Source: Acidobacteriota bacterium (lineage in GTDB: Bacteria; Acidobacteriota; Terriglobia; Acidiferrales; UBA7541). Taken from it: DNA of 41,639 nucleotides. Location of the stretch: positions 1 through 41,639 of the forward strand of contig QHYN01000238.1 of NCBI GenBank assembly GCA_003224145.1. Direction: 5' to 3'. Below are positions 7,482 through 15,792 of the stretch, in pieces. The notes beneath the pieces are model-generated. The model was not told the origin of the DNA. It saw nothing but the letters and a program-made list of their open reading frames with translations, and made no database searches. Each line of letters starts with the position of its first letter. Within the stretch, counting starts at the first letter, position 1. The position numbers were made by a program, and so were the translations under genes.

Positions 7482-8177
7482 ATGAAGCTCGCCTGCAAAA
7501 GCCAATACATCGGCGACGTCGTTGTCGTCCGCTGCGAAGGACGGATTGTCGCCGGGGAAGAAGTGCAATCCCTTCGGCAGGAAATAGAGAAGTCCCTTCT
7601 GGAAACGAAGAAATTTGTTCTCCATTTGGGGAGCGTCGCCTACATCGATAGCGGCGGATTGGGCGCTATGGTTCGCTTGCTCGGGACCCTCCGGGCCGAG
7701 CGGGGAGATCTCAAGCTTTGTGAATTGTCCCCTTTTCTGATGCACGTCTTTGAAGCTACCGATTTGAAAGGAATATTTCACACTCACCAAACCGAACGGG
7801 AAGCGATCCAAGCCTTTTCCCATCGTCCGCAGGAGTCGGTCCAGGTTTCTCGCAGCTCGCGTCCAAAAGTGATCTGCGTCGACAGTTCCAGCGATCTTCT
7901 GGCTTATCTCAGCGCGATTCTTAAGCGCTGCGATTACCAGGTTTACACAACAAAACATCTGTCGGACGCCACCACGCTGGTAAAGAGCACGCATCCGCGC
8001 CTTGCCATTTGTGGCCCCGCAACGCAAGAGAGCGTCCAGGCTTTCGAGAAATTTCGTGAAGCCGATCCCGCCATGCAGATCCTGATTCTCCCCGCTGATT
8101 TTCAGGCTTCAGAAGCCGGCCAGGCCGGATCGGATCTCGTCGAGCGAATCGGAGCTCTGCTTGGCGCTCATGGATAG
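7482..8177 (+). CDS. STAS-domain (anti-anti-sigma-like) protein fused to degenerate receiver
   Basis: 231 aa. Residues ~5-105 form a STAS domain like SpoIIAA/RsbV, with VAYIDSGGLGAMV around the serine (S57) that is phosphorylated by anti-sigma kinases in the family. Residues ~125-228 look like a response-regulator receiver: VICVDSSSDLLAYLSAIL fits the first strand and helix. The strand that normally carries the phosphoryl aspartate reads RLAICGPA instead, so phosphotransfer at the usual site is unlikely. The protein probably acts as a partner-switch module in a general stress or signalling cascade. No partner kinase or sigma factor is adjacent. Confidence 0.7.
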   Translation: MKLACKSQYIGDVVVVRCEGRIVAGEEVQSLRQEIEKSLLETKKFVLHLGSVAYIDSGGLGAMVRLLGTLRAERGDLKLCELSPFLMHVFEATDLKGIFHTHQTEREAIQAFSHRPQESVQVSRSSRPKVICVDSSSDLLAYLSAILKRCDYQVYTTKHLSDATTLVKSTHPRLAICGPATQESVQAFEKFREADPAMQILILPADFQASEAGQAGSDLVERIGALLGAHG

Positions 8178-8268
8178 CCCTTAGGTCTATCCCTTCCGCT
8201 CAGGTTGTGCCGGTTCGTAACGAGGACTTATTCATTCTCGCTGACCAGTTCCACTGCTCTGAGTCTGC

Positions 8269-8817
8269 TTACGGTTTTGCGCTCGTAGCGTAGGGGCTTG
8301 CCGCGCGGTATCTTTTTTCAAATTCTTCCCTCGTGCAGATCGTCTTTAGGTCCGTGACGCGGTCGATGCACAAGACTCCATCGAGATGATCGATTTCGTG
8401 TTGCAGCAGCTCGGAAAGATTCCTTTCTTCGCCGGCCCGAACTTCCTTCCAGTCTCCACGCAAATCCTGATATCGCACGGTGATCTCGCGGTTTCGCTCG
8501 ACTTGCATGAAAATGGATAAAAAGCTGAGGCAGGCATCCCACACCACGATGCGATCAGCGCTGCGCTGCGCGATCACTGGATTCAGCATGGGCCAAGGCT
8601 CTTCGCCCGGCAAGCGCAGAAAGATCACGCGCAGGCCCACTCCAATTTGAGGTGCCGCGATCCCGCGCCCATATCCTGTCGTTCTGTGCCAAAACGCCAG
8701 CGTTCCTTCCAAATCCCCCACCAGCGCGCGAATTTCGGGCGCATCCGCACCTTCCACTTGCTTACAGACCTCGCGCAATCCCGGGTCCCCGAGTTGCAAC
8801 ACCTTGCGAACCGCCAT
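8269..8817 (-). CDS. def: Peptide deformylase
   Basis: 182 aa from the ATG at 8817, preferred over the upstream GTG because GGAGG lies 5 nt before it. It removes the N-terminal formyl group from nascent proteins. Motif 1 is GIAAPQIG (52-59). Motif 2 is DACLS with metal ligand C96, where EGCLS is usual. Motif 3 is HEIDH with H140, E141 and H144. All metal ligands and the catalytic glutamate are present, so it should be active; the altered second motif suggests a divergent subclass. No fmt gene is adjacent. Confidence 0.9.
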   Translation of the reverse strand: MAVRKVLQLGDPGLREVCKQVEGADAPEIRALVGDLEGTLAFWHRTTGYGRGIAAPQIGVGLRVIFLRLPGEEPWPMLNPVIAQRSADRIVVWDACLSFLSIFMQVERNREITVRYQDLRGDWKEVRAGEERNLSELLQHEIDHLDGVLCIDRVTDLKTICTREEFEKRYRAASPYATSAKP

Positions 8818-8948
8818 GGCCGCCTCCACTGGCTCTGACGATACCCCGATTCTTGACCTCCGAAAAGACCCCTATTCTGCTATCATCGGGCGTGCGGCCA
8901 GCTCCATGGGACGGCTGACGCGGCACAACTTCTGAGGAGGAATAGCCA

Positions 8949-9515
8949 ATGCGAAGAGGACTCTCCGTCCTACTGTTGGGTATGCTCGCTGTGAGTGCAG
9001 CACCCTCCGTCAACCGGCTCTGGGGGCAAGCAGAAAAGAAAGACGCCATGCCCGAACCAACCGTCAAGGTCGGGGACATGGCGCCAGATTTCACCTTGAT
9101 GGACACCAAGGGGAAGCAAGTTTCGCTGCACGACTTCCGCAGCAAGAAAAACGTCGCACTCGCGTTTTATATCTTTGCGTTCACCGGTGGTTGAACGAAG
9201 CAAATGCAGAACTTCCAGCAGAACTTGCAAAAGCTGGAAGCTGCAGACACCCAAGTATTGGGTGTAAGCATGGACAGCATGTTCAGCAATGGCGCCTGGG
9301 CTGAAAAAATCGGCGTCACTTTCCCCTTGCTAAGCGACTGGGGCGGCGACGTCACCAAGCAATACGGCCTCTACAATCCCAAATACAAAGCGGCGCGCCG
9401 CATCAACTACCTGATCGACAAGAGCGGCAAAGTCATCGAGATGCAGATCGACAGCGAGGCCATCGATCCAACCAAGATCGTGACGCTCTGCGAGCGCCGC
9501 AAATCCGAGAAATAG
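8949..9515 (+). CDS. Peroxiredoxin (AhpC/TSA-like), probable selenoprotein with UGA-encoded Sec82
   Basis: The gene is read through an in-frame TGA at 9192-9194, giving 188 aa. Before it lies a signal-like N-terminus, then VGDMAPDFTLMDTKGKQVSL and FAFTGG; after it, TKQMQNFQQ continues the same peroxiredoxin fold in the same frame (VLGVSMDS, FPLLSDWGG, INYLIDKSGKV). In peroxiredoxins the residue at the TGA, third after the threonine (TxxC), is the peroxidatic cysteine, so selenocysteine is the natural reading. A stem-loop begins 10 nt after the TGA. The only cysteine is C181, a possible resolving residue. AGGAGG precedes the ATG. A nonsense mutation is the alternative, but the intact downstream frame and exact position argue against it. 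Confidence 0.85.
9192..9245 (+). promoter_or_regulatory. UGA codon and predicted bacterial SECIS hairpin
   Basis: After the UGA, TGCAG (9205-9209) pairs with CTGCA (9241-9245) and, past a two-A bulge, CTTCCAGC (9212-9219) pairs with GCTGGAAG (9233-9240). That makes 13 base pairs with a 13-nt loop starting AG. The loop begins 26 nt after the UGA, within the distance usual for bacterial SECIS elements, and has a G in its first two bases. Such hairpins bind SelB and recode UGA. Confidence 0.75.
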
Positions 9516-9718
9516 CTCGCGCCAACACGCCGCCAAAACGGAATTCCCTGAAGTTCCAGGGAGAGTCTGCCTGCAGTTCCGACTTTCCATGCCGTTCTGC
9601 CCTTGGTCTGCGGCGGAACCGCCGCAAATTCTTCATCGGCATTCTCCAAGTCCCAATCGTCGCTTGACAAGAATCTTTTTGTACTCTGGTTCCCCCATTT
9701 GGAATAAGATAGTGCCTT

Positions 9719-9748
9719 TTACGCATCCAGTGCCGTCGGGGTGCGTAA
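9719..9748 (+). other. Hairpin in the leader of the pilin gene
   Basis: TTACGCATCC pairs with GGGTGCGTAA over ten pairs (one G-U) around a 10-nt loop, ending 57 nt before the pilin start. It has no T-run, so it is not a terminator. Purpose unknown; the rest of 9516-9805 shows nothing definite. Confidence 0.35.
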
Positions 9749-9805
9749 CCGTTCGCCGTCTCCGCAGGACGCAGCCGCACGCGTCTCTTGTCGTAAGGAG
9801 AGCTC

Positions 9806-10276
9806 ATGCGAAATCAAAAAGGATTCTCTCTGATTGAGCTGCTGCTGGTCGTGGCGGTCATCTTAATCATTTCGGCGATTGCCGTACCTAGTTTTCTGCG
9901 TTCGCGCATGCGTGCTCATGAGGCGAATACGGTTGCTGCGCTCCGGGTCATCGTTACCGGTGCTATTGCCTATTCGAGCGCCTACCCGAATCTCGGGTAT
10001 CCTGCACAACTGACGAATCTGGGCGGTGCCAATCCCTGTACTCCTGCACCCAGCCAAGCCTGCTTGGTGGACGATACCCTGGCGCAGGGGCTTAAGGACG
10101 GCTATACGTTCCAATTCACGGGGGATGGCCTTACGCCATCCTATAGTTTCACTCTTACGGCAACTCCTCAGGTCGTCGGCTCTTCGGGTCAAAATATGTT
10201 TTGTACAGACCAGACGGCTGTGGTTCATTACGACTCAACCGGGGCCGGCTGCAGCAACGTCAGCCCCACCTTGTAA
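9806..10276 (+). CDS. Type IV pilin / type II pseudopilin-like protein
   Basis: 156 aa with AAGGAGAG before the ATG. A class III leader MRNQKG is followed by FSLIELLLVVAVILIISAI, the prepilin peptidase site and hydrophobic N-methylated helix of type IV filament subunits, including the glutamate at mature position 5. The globular part has four cysteines that may form one or two disulfides (NPCTPAPSQAC and C183-like pair near the end, FCTD and GCSN). Such proteins assemble into pili or secretion pseudopili in the envelope. No assembly genes are nearby, so this is probably an orphan major or minor pilin. Confidence 0.85.
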   Translation: MRNQKGFSLIELLLVVAVILIISAIAVPSFLRSRMRAHEANTVAALRVIVTGAIAYSSAYPNLGYPAQLTNLGGANPCTPAPSQACLVDDTLAQGLKDGYTFQFTGDGLTPSYSFTLTATPQVVGSSGQNMFCTDQTAVVHYDSTGAGCSNVSPTL

Positions 10277-10431
10277 CGGTTGGCCGGATTGCCCGCTCTT
10301 TCACCCCAGGCGATGCACGCCGGAACCACCGGCCAACGCCACACTGAAACTTCAAAGAGCCCAACTTCAGCGATCTCGCCGACCGACCGCGCAAAAACCG
10401 CTCGAGCCTCTGCCTCTCTGCCGACACCGCG

Positions 10432-11508
10432 CTACGATGTGACTGTCAACTCCTCTTTGCTGATTGCCAGCCGTCCGCGCCTGGTCGGCAAGCATTGCGG
10501 ATACTTGTCCTGCAAAAAATGGACCAGCCGTTCGCGCACGTAGCAGCGCAAATCAAAGGCGCGAGAAGCATCCGGCGCGCTCATCATGGCCCTCATCTGA
10601 ATCGTGTTCTCGGTCAAGTCGGTTACCTGCAATGCCCAGGTGTGGCCGTCCCACAAAGGAGTTTCTCGCAGGACTCTGCATAGCTCTTGCCGGACCGCTT
10701 CCACAGGCACAGTGTAGTCGGCGTACACCATTGCCGAGGCCAGAAGTTGCGTCGTAGTCCTTGTCCAGTTCTGGAAAGGCTTCTCGATAAAATACGTCAG
10801 CGGCAGGATCAACCTTCGCAAATCCCACAGCCGGACGACCACATAGGTCGTCTCAATCTCTTCGATCCATCCCCACTCGCCTTCCACCACGACCGAATCC
10901 TCAAGTCGAATCGGCTGCGTCAGCCCCACCTGAAGCCCCGCAATCAAGCTCGCAAAGGTGTTGCGTGCAGCCACACCCACAATCAGTCCCGCAATTCCCG
11001 CGGAAGCCAGCACGCTCGCGCCAATCTGCCGCACGCTCGGAAACGTCATCAGCATGACGGCCACGGTCAAGGTCACTATGGTTACGTTGGCCACGCGCTG
11101 CATCACTCGCACTTGCGTCCGTACGCGTCTCGCCAACATCGTCTCCGTCGTGTCCGTCTGATAGCGAAGTTCGACGAAACGCGAGAGAAAGCGCGCCAGC
11201 GCAATGAACAGCCATCCGATGGCCGCGATCGCGCCCAACTCCATGGCATGAAGCAGGATCGCTCGCACCATCCCCGAAGTGGGCGCGAGCGCAAGAATGG
11301 GCGCGGCCACCGCGAAAATCAGGATCACGCGAGTCGGCAGCTTCACCTGCTTTAGCAAGGCGATCCCGGAAATCGACTTCCGGCGCTTCGTCAGCCGTTC
11401 GCCGAAAAAAAAGAAAAAATGGTGCAGGAGTAGGATGAGCGTGATGCCGATCGCCAGCGTCGTTGCGGAAGCGATCCATAAGTGCTTGTCCAGCAAAATC
11501 TGGTGCAT
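10432..11508 (-). CDS. MscS-family mechanosensitive channel
   Basis: 358 aa with AGGAGG about 11 nt before the ATG. Several N-terminal membrane helices (residues ~10-30, 65-85, 95-115, 145-165) lead into the family core: the pore helix ASAGIAGLIVGVAARNTF and the start of the beta domain, LTQPIRLEDSVVVEGEWGWI. The cytoplasmic C-terminal domain follows. Channels of this family open on membrane tension and release solutes after hypo-osmotic shock. The length is close to that of MscS-like proteins with one or two extra helices. Convergent with the pilin gene. Confidence 0.88.
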   Translation of the reverse strand: MHQILLDKHLWIASATTLAIGITLILLLHHFFFFFGERLTKRRKSISGIALLKQVKLPTRVILIFAVAAPILALAPTSGMVRAILLHAMELGAIAAIGWLFIALARFLSRFVELRYQTDTTETMLARRVRTQVRVMQRVANVTIVTLTVAVMLMTFPSVRQIGASVLASAGIAGLIVGVAARNTFASLIAGLQVGLTQPIRLEDSVVVEGEWGWIEEIETTYVVVRLWDLRRLILPLTYFIEKPFQNWTRTTTQLLASAMVYADYTVPVEAVRQELCRVLRETPLWDGHTWALQVTDLTENTIQMRAMMSAPDASRAFDLRCYVRERLVHFLQDKYPQCLPTRRGRLAISKEELTVTS

Positions 11509-11827
11509 AAGTCGAAATCCTCCTGAGGGCCACTAGTGTGCGCCATCTTTGCCCCGTTCGTGAAGAGGAGTGCCGGCCGAATTCCGATGCCCTCGTTGCT
11601 TGGGCAGCCAAAGATCGTTGGCACGTACCGTCACCCCATTCGCGGCGCAACTGCGCGTTTGCACTTTGAAATGTTCCAATTTTGAGAACGGGGACACCCC
11701 ACACCCCCCTTGCGAATCGAAAGAGTGCGGAACCTCTTGAAGTAAATACAGAATCGTTCGAATGGGCGCGTAAGAGATAGAAAACACAGGGGTAGAGCTC
11801 ACGGGGGACCGTACAACCGCTGAAGGG
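11509..11827. other. Intergenic stretch without recognised gene
   Basis: 319 bp between the mechanosensitive channel gene start and the 3' end of the toxin gene. Apart from the ribosome-binding site of the channel gene I see no coding frame with credible features, no hairpin with a T-run and no RNA gene. Confidence 0.5.
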
Positions 11828-12256
11828 CTACGGAATGGTCAGGCCGATGGCGGTGGCGAGAGAGGCTAGTTTTTGGTCAAATGTGTAGAAGGCATCGGCC
11901 TTAAGAACGAGCGCGCCTGCGACATGCAGCACGTCGAGCGTGCGGGTTCCCAAAAGGGGAGTGTGCGTTCGAGCAATTCGCTCCGCTTGCTGGTAGGCAG
12001 CGGAGGGAAGCGGGACGATCTGCACCACACCTTGCTCGATATCTTGGCGAAACAAAGCATAGACTTTCTTCGCTTCGGCGGGCTGCAGTTCTTTTCGGAA
12101 AAGCCTCAGTCCGACGGCGTTGAGGATTTCGATTTTCCCCACCTCGGTAAGGAGCAGAGGCAGGTCCGCGCGCTTCATCTTGGCGGAGGCCCTGGCGGAA
12201 TTCGCGTCGAGAACATAAAGGGAAAACAAGAAGCTGGCGTCGACGCAGGAGGTCAA
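11828..12256 (-). CDS. PIN-domain toxin (VapC-like ribonuclease)
   Basis: 142 aa from a TTG start that overlaps the antitoxin stop (TTGA) and is preceded by AGGAG 6 nt upstream. PIN-domain acidic residues are visible: D6 in SCVDASFL, E43 in KIEILNAV, D108 in TRTLDVLHVA and D127 in YTFDQKL. VapC toxins cut tRNA or rRNA with Mg2+ and are held inactive by the co-translated antitoxin. The start overlap indicates translational coupling with the upstream gene. Confidence 0.85.
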   Translation of the reverse strand: MTSCVDASFLFSLYVLDANSARASAKMKRADLPLLLTEVGKIEILNAVGLRLFRKELQPAEAKKVYALFRQDIEQGVVQIVPLPSAAYQQAERIARTHTPLLGTRTLDVLHVAGALVLKADAFYTFDQKLASLATAIGLTIP

Positions 12257-12498
12257 AAGCGCTCCTCGCGATCTAGAGCGATGATTTCCGCACCGGAAAC
12301 TTTCATGCGTTTCTTGCCGAAGATTTTTTTCAGGCGTGCCAGGAAATCGGGGTGGCGGACGCGCGTGGCAGGCTTCGGCGGGAGGAGGCGGGCAATGACG
12401 CGTTTGCGCTTGGTGATGTGAATTTCCTCGCCGTCGCGGAGCAGGTCCTCGACAGCAGAGAAACGGTACCGAAGATCGCGAACAGTGGCTTTCTTCAT
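12253..12498 (-). CDS. Antitoxin of the VapBC-like pair
   Basis: 81 aa from the ATG at 12498; another ATG lies three codons upstream at 12507. The N-terminal part MKKATVRDLRYRFSAVEDLL followed by GEEIHITKRKRVIARLLP matches Phd/YefM-type antitoxins, in which this region dimerises and binds DNA. The basic C-terminal tail would cover the toxin active site. The stop codon overlaps the toxin start. An inverted repeat at 12498-12519 overlaps this start and is a likely autoregulatory operator. Confidence 0.8.
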   Translation of the reverse strand: MKKATVRDLRYRFSAVEDLLRDGEEIHITKRKRVIARLLPPKPATRVRHPDFLARLKKIFGKKRMKVSGAEIIALDREERF

Positions 12499-12519
12499 GT
12501 GATGCATTTTAACATCACA
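12498..12519. promoter_or_regulatory. Inverted repeat over antitoxin start, likely operator
   Basis: TGTGATG (12498-12504) and CATCACA (12513-12519) are perfect inverted copies 8 bp apart (15-bp centre spacing). They cover the start region of the antitoxin gene, where toxin-antitoxin complexes usually bind to repress their own operon. No ordinary ribosome-binding site is visible here. Confidence 0.5.
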
Positions 12520-12590
12520 GAATGAAGATGGCAAGAGAATCGTATGTTTCGGTTCGCGAAAAATAGGGCGGGAAGGGGACCATCATTCTC

Positions 12591-13157
12591 ATGGCACGAA
12601 TTAGATTTCTAAATCCTAATGAGCCCGAACAGCCGGCGCACGGGGTCTATCGGTGGTACTGTCTTCGGGATCGGGAAGAGTTCACTCTTTACGTTGGCAG
12701 TACGGGAAAAAGGGACAAAAGCCTCAGCAGCCCGAGCACACTTCGGAGAGGTATCCTGGAGGCCACCAGGAGCAGCCTGACAAGCGACAATGGATCAAAG
12801 CTCGACACTGATTTCATCGTTGGCACCGCCATCCTTTACTTCAAGGCTGAAGGCTTTGATTGCTGTTGGGAGCATGTTTTGAATCCAGTTGATCCATTTT
12901 CAGCCGCTTTCATAACTAAGAACGAAAACCGCATCTTTGCGGTTCACGATCTTAACTTCGTCTGTTGGACACAATTGATTAAGACTTCACACAATATTCA
13001 GGTTCTTGGGCCTGGTTTACCTCAAGAAACGCAAGGCACAATTCCAGTTCTAATACCAAACGCCAGCAGCACGATTGGCTGTCCTCACGTGATAGGTGGC
13101 CTTGGAAGCTACACGGGAGAAGTTCTGCAAGCCCAAATACTGGATGGCCGTTTCTGA
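12591..13157 (+). CDS. Hypothetical protein with GIY-YIG-like N-terminus
   Basis: 188 aa. Residues 18-20 (GVY) and 34-36 (YVG) with the 13-residue gap, followed by GSTGK and an RR pair at 52-53, resemble the core of GIY-YIG nucleases. The C-terminal half is unassigned and I cannot place the catalytic glutamate with certainty (the WEHVL segment is one candidate). The gene is AT-richer than its neighbours and stands beside a toxin-antitoxin pair, suggesting acquired DNA. It could be a restriction- or mobility-related nuclease or a non-catalytic relative. Confidence 0.5.
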   Translation: MARIRFLNPNEPEQPAHGVYRWYCLRDREEFTLYVGSTGKRDKSLSSPSTLRRGILEATRSSLTSDNGSKLDTDFIVGTAILYFKAEGFDCCWEHVLNPVDPFSAAFITKNENRIFAVHDLNFVCWTQLIKTSHNIQVLGPGLPQETQGTIPVLIPNASSTIGCPHVIGGLGSYTGEVLQAQILDGRF

Positions 13158-13336
13158 AAAATGAGCGGTATCCGTTTACAAGCATAAGAGACTCGCAAGG
13201 TGGAGTTCACTGGGTTCACATTACTCCCGACCAAGAAGCCCCTATATTCCCGCGTCCGACCAAATGACGCCGGGGCCAATTGCCTACCGAAGTTTTGCCG
13301 CGAGTTGCAGGAGTGCTAGAATCGGCTTGATCAGCC

Positions 13337-14758
<1,422 letters not shown>

Positions 14759-14782
14759 CAACGATCGGCTCGGAGTCACAGT

Positions 14783-15136
14783 GTGAGCAGCGTCAAAAAT
14801 CCTAAACAAAAGAAGCGGCTGAGCCTGAAGCACGATCGCCGAAACGTCTTTGGAGAAAACTCCAAGGCGAGCAGGAAGAATATCGCAAGAGGAAAGCAGC
14901 GCCGCCAGATGAATGAGCGCAGGCAAATTGCACAGGTACTCGGCAAGCTGACCGGTCAAGTCGATGACGATGTGGCTTCTGACGCTGAGCTTCAAGTGAA
15001 GCTGACGATTACACATAGCAAGAACCGAGGTTTTGAAAAGTTACCGGACAAGCCGCTCAGCGAAGTTATTCAGCGGAAAATGGAAAGAAGACGTGAAAAA
15101 GGAATTTTAGGAGTTGTGAAGAATGGAACCGTTTAA
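14783..15136 (+). CDS. Small basic protein of unknown function between leuC and leuD
   Basis: 117 aa from a GTG start with GGAG about 9 nt upstream. The N-terminal half is very rich in lysine, arginine and asparagine ([36 protein letters not shown]) and the C-terminal part again ends in KMERRREKG. It is likely soluble and may bind nucleic acid. No known domain is recognised. Its last 14 nt overlap the leuD start, so it is translated with the operon, but its AT-richer sequence differs from leuC and leuD, suggesting later insertion. Confidence 0.6.
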   Translation: MSSVKNPKQKKRLSLKHDRRNVFGENSKASRKNIARGKQRRQMNERRQIAQVLGKLTGQVDDDVASDAELQVKLTITHSKNRGFEKLPDKPLSEVIQRKMERRREKGILGVVKNGTV

Positions 15137-15764
15137 TACACATACGGGGCTGGTCGCGCCGCTGGACCGCGTCAACGTGGACACCGACCAGATGGTGCCC
15201 AAGCAATTCTTGAAGGCGCTGACGCGAGAGGGATTTGGGCGGATTCTTTTTTACGACTGGCGCTATCTTCCCGGCGAGATGCCGAATCCGGAATTCGTTT
15301 TGAATTATCCGCGCTATAAAGGCGCATCGGTCCTGCTGGCGCGCGCGAATTTCGGCTGCGGCTCCAGCCGCGAGCATGCGCCATGGGGCGTCAAGGACTA
15401 CGGCTTCCGCGTCATCATTGCGCCGAGCTACGCGGACATTTTCTACAACAACTGCTTCAAGAACGGCATTCTTCCCGCCACTTTATCGGAAGAGCAGGTC
15501 GAGGAACTTTTCCAGCGCACCGAAAAGGAAGAAGGCTATTCGCTTTCCGTGGATCTTCCAAGCCAGACCATCAGCGACGAGCACGGCCTGCGCTACAAAT
15601 TTGAAATTGTTCCGTCACGCAAGGAAGTTTTGTTGAAGGGCCTCGACGACATCGGCACTTCGCTGCAGCACGCCGCCGCGATCGACGCTTACGAAAAAGC
15701 GCACGCGGCCACCGCCACCATGTACGACCCCGTCGACGTGAAGTATTACTCCAACGGCCGCTGA
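15123..15764 (+). CDS. leuD: 3-isopropylmalate dehydratase small subunit
   Basis: 213 aa with AGGAG before the ATG, which lies inside the end of the preceding small gene. Typical LeuD features are [20 protein letters not shown], the [14 protein letters not shown] segment, and [13 protein letters not shown] around the substrate-binding loop. It partners LeuC in the leucine pathway. The full family length is present. Confidence 0.95.
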   Translation: MEPFNTHTGLVAPLDRVNVDTDQMVPKQFLKALTREGFGRILFYDWRYLPGEMPNPEFVLNYPRYKGASVLLARANFGCGSSREHAPWGVKDYGFRVIIAPSYADIFYNNCFKNGILPATLSEEQVEELFQRTEKEEGYSLSVDLPSQTISDEHGLRYKFEIVPSRKEVLLKGLDDIGTSLQHAAAIDAYEKAHAATATMYDPVDVKYYSNGR

Positions 15765-15792
15765 CGAAAAATGAGGAGGACACAAACAAGTT

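Noticed and set aside
8853-8886. Promoter for the peroxiredoxin gene (TTGACC with TATCAT)
   Set aside because: The boxes are 22 nt apart, too far for a normal sigma70 promoter.
8949-9515. Reading the peroxiredoxin as a pseudogene or as two genes
   Set aside because: The stop is a single TGA at the catalytic residue, the frame is unbroken on both sides, and a SECIS-like hairpin follows. Selenocysteine explains all of this better.
9664-9710. Promoter candidates (TTGACA at 9664 and a sigma54-like TGG...TTTGG) for the pilin gene
   Set aside because: The TTGACA has no -10 box at proper spacing, and the sigma54-like pair lacks the invariant GC at -12.
9700-9805. Possible c-di-GMP (GEMM) riboswitch ahead of the pilin gene
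   Set aside because: A hairpin and a GGACGCAGCC segment are present, but the conserved GEMM core (AGGGCAAACC and the tetraloop receptor helix) is missing.
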